The notes below the pieces were generated by a model that was not told where the DNA came from, did not search any database, and was given only the letters and a program-made list of their open reading frames with translations. From NCBI GenBank assembly GCA_015056015.1, contig SVHD01000030.1, positions 1-33,186 on the forward strand: a stretch of DNA of 33,186 bases, given 5' to 3'. Made by a program: the position numbers and the translations under genes. Positions 32,284 through 33,186 of this stretch are shown piece after piece. Source of the stretch: Clostridiales bacterium (GTDB lineage: Bacteria > Bacillota > Clostridia > Christensenellales > Aristaeellaceae). Position 1 is the stretch's first letter, and every line of letters begins with the position of its first letter.

Positions 32284-33186
32284 ATGGAAAACGAAGTTGT
32301 ACGCACCAATTTTATCTGGGACGCCATAGATCAGGATTTGGAGAAGGGGCGTTGCCAGCAAGTGCACACCCGTTTTCCCCCTGAACCCAACGGATATCTG
32401 CATATCGGCCATTGCAAGGCCCTGGTGACCGACTTTGGCACCGCCGAAAAATATGGCGGCCTTTGCAATCTGCGCTTTGACGATACCAATCCTGCCAAGG
32501 AAGATACAGAATATGCCGAGGGTATCAAGCGGGATATTGAATGGCTGGGTTTCCATTGGACCGGCGGGCTTTTCTACGCCAGCGATTATTATCAGCGGCT
32601 ATATGATATCGCCGAGGATTTCATCAAGCGGGGCCTGGCCTATGTGGACGAGCTTTCTGCCGAAGAAATGAAGGAATACCGGGGCACCCTGACCACCCCC
32701 GGCAAGAATTCCCCCTGGCGTGATCGCCCCATGGAAGAAAACCTGGATCTTTTCCGCCGGATGAAGGCCGGTGAATTTGAGGAAGGCCGCTATATCCTTC
32801 GCGCCAAGATTGATATGGCTTCTCCCAATATGAATATGCGCGATCCTGCCATGTATCGCATCCTGTATAAGGAGCATTGGCGTACGGGCAAACAGTGGTG
32901 CATCTATCCCATGTACGATTTTGCCCATCCCCTGTCCGACGCCTTTGAAGGAATTACCTTCTCTCTGTGCTCCCTGGAATTTGAGGATCATCGCCCCCTG
33001 TATGATTGGTTCTGCGAGCATGCGGGTTTCCATAAGGAAACCGTCGTCAACGGCGGCGTCTATCATGGCCCCCGTCAGATCGAATTTGCCCGCCTGAATA
33101 TTACCCGTACCGTTATGAGCAAGCGCCATCTGCGCCGCCTGGTGGAAGAGCATTATGTATCCGGCTGGGATGATCCCCGGATGCCC
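32284..33186 (+). CDS. glnS: Glutaminyl-tRNA synthetase, N-terminal part
   Basis: The first 301 codons are present and the frame runs off the window. GlnRS charges tRNA-Gln with glutamine. The class I motif HIGH appears as [15 protein letters not shown] (32-46), [12 protein letters not shown] is the GlnRS-specific substrate block distinguishing it from GluRS, and [10 protein letters not shown] is the KMSKS counterpart. [12 protein letters not shown] precedes it directly. The ATG at 32284 is eight bases after GAGGAGG. Many Firmicutes lack GlnRS and use GatCAB transamidation; several clostridial groups do have it. Confidence 0.96.
   Translation, partial: MENEVVRTNFIWDAIDQDLEKGRCQQVHTRFPPEPNGYLHIGHCKALVTDFGTAEKYGGLCNLRFDDTNPAKEDTEYAEGIKRDIEWLGFHWTGGLFYASDYYQRLYDIAEDFIKRGLAYVDELSAEEMKEYRGTLTTPGKNSPWRDRPMEENLDLFRRMKAGEFEEGRYILRAKIDMASPNMNMRDPAMYRILYKEHWRTGKQWCIYPMYDFAHPLSDAFEGITFSLCSLEFEDHRPLYDWFCEHAGFHKETVVNGGVYHGPRQIEFARLNITRTVMSKRHLRRLVEEHYVSGWDDPRMP

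Noticed and set aside
32260..32329. Leader peptide starting at an ATG upstream of glnS
   Set aside because: It overlaps glnS in another frame, has no ribosome binding site of its own, and lacks runs of glutamine codons.

Overview
This window reads as chromosomal DNA from an uncultured-type member of the Clostridia (Firmicutes) with fairly high G+C. The evidence is the SCIFF peptide and its radical SAM maturase, HemZ, the SepF-YggT-DivIVA division cluster, an acyl-ACP thioesterase, strong AGGAGG ribosome binding sites, and textbook sigma-A promoters with 17-bp spacers. TTG (mnmG) and GTG (vanW-like) starts occur. I see no tRNA, rRNA, CRISPR array, phage gene or transposase. The only stretch over 300 bases without a gene (27576-27896) is filled by a structured imperfect palindrome.

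Layout. 1-210 (minus): start of a type II topoisomerase B subunit (parE-like). 417-3366 (plus): SCIFF ranthipeptide precursor, an intervening terminator-like hairpin, the radical SAM/SPASM maturase ScfB, and an Orn/Lys/Arg decarboxylase-like PLP enzyme coupled to it by an ATGA overlap. 3420-6430 (minus): a cassette with its own promoter encoding a cytoplasmic reductive-dehalogenase-like 4Fe-4S protein, a U32-like protein with a C-terminal four-Cys cluster, and an AraC regulator broken by a frameshift. 6490-7917 (minus): rimO. 7936-12102 (plus): a four-gene operon of a COG2509-type flavoprotein, dtd, a glyoxalase-II-like metallohydrolase and hemZ. 12130-13545 (plus): a stand-alone, degenerate SecD-like membrane protein with its own promoter and terminator. 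13578-18069 (plus): recJ overlapping relA/spoT. 18162-22259 (plus): HlyD-like adaptor, YggS-family PLP protein, SepF, YggT and DivIVA, three of them with unusual Pro/Gln/Tyr- or Pro/Ala-rich segments. 22364-24846 (plus): ROK sugar kinase, MscS channel, TatD. 24892-25690 (minus): acyl-ACP thioesterase. 25757-27575 (plus): mnmG. 27897-29000 (minus): PotD-like binding protein. 29046-32138 (plus): VanW-family protein, TetR regulator, SGNH hydrolase. 32199-33186 (plus): glnS, cut by the window edge.

How it fits together. Most of the window is housekeeping: translation quality control and tRNA/ribosome modification (dtd, rimO, mnmG, glnS), stringent response and repair (relA, recJ), haem, division and envelope. 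From memory of clostridial gene order, scfA-scfB-secD-secF-recJ-relA-dtd-MBL-hemZ is a common neighbourhood; here the same parts are present but permuted, secF is missing and the SecD copy is eroded. The least ordinary items are the RdhA-like/U32-like/AraC cassette, the degenerate SecD, the low-complexity expansion of SepF and its neighbours, and the roughly 290-bp fold-back element between mnmG and the potD-like gene.
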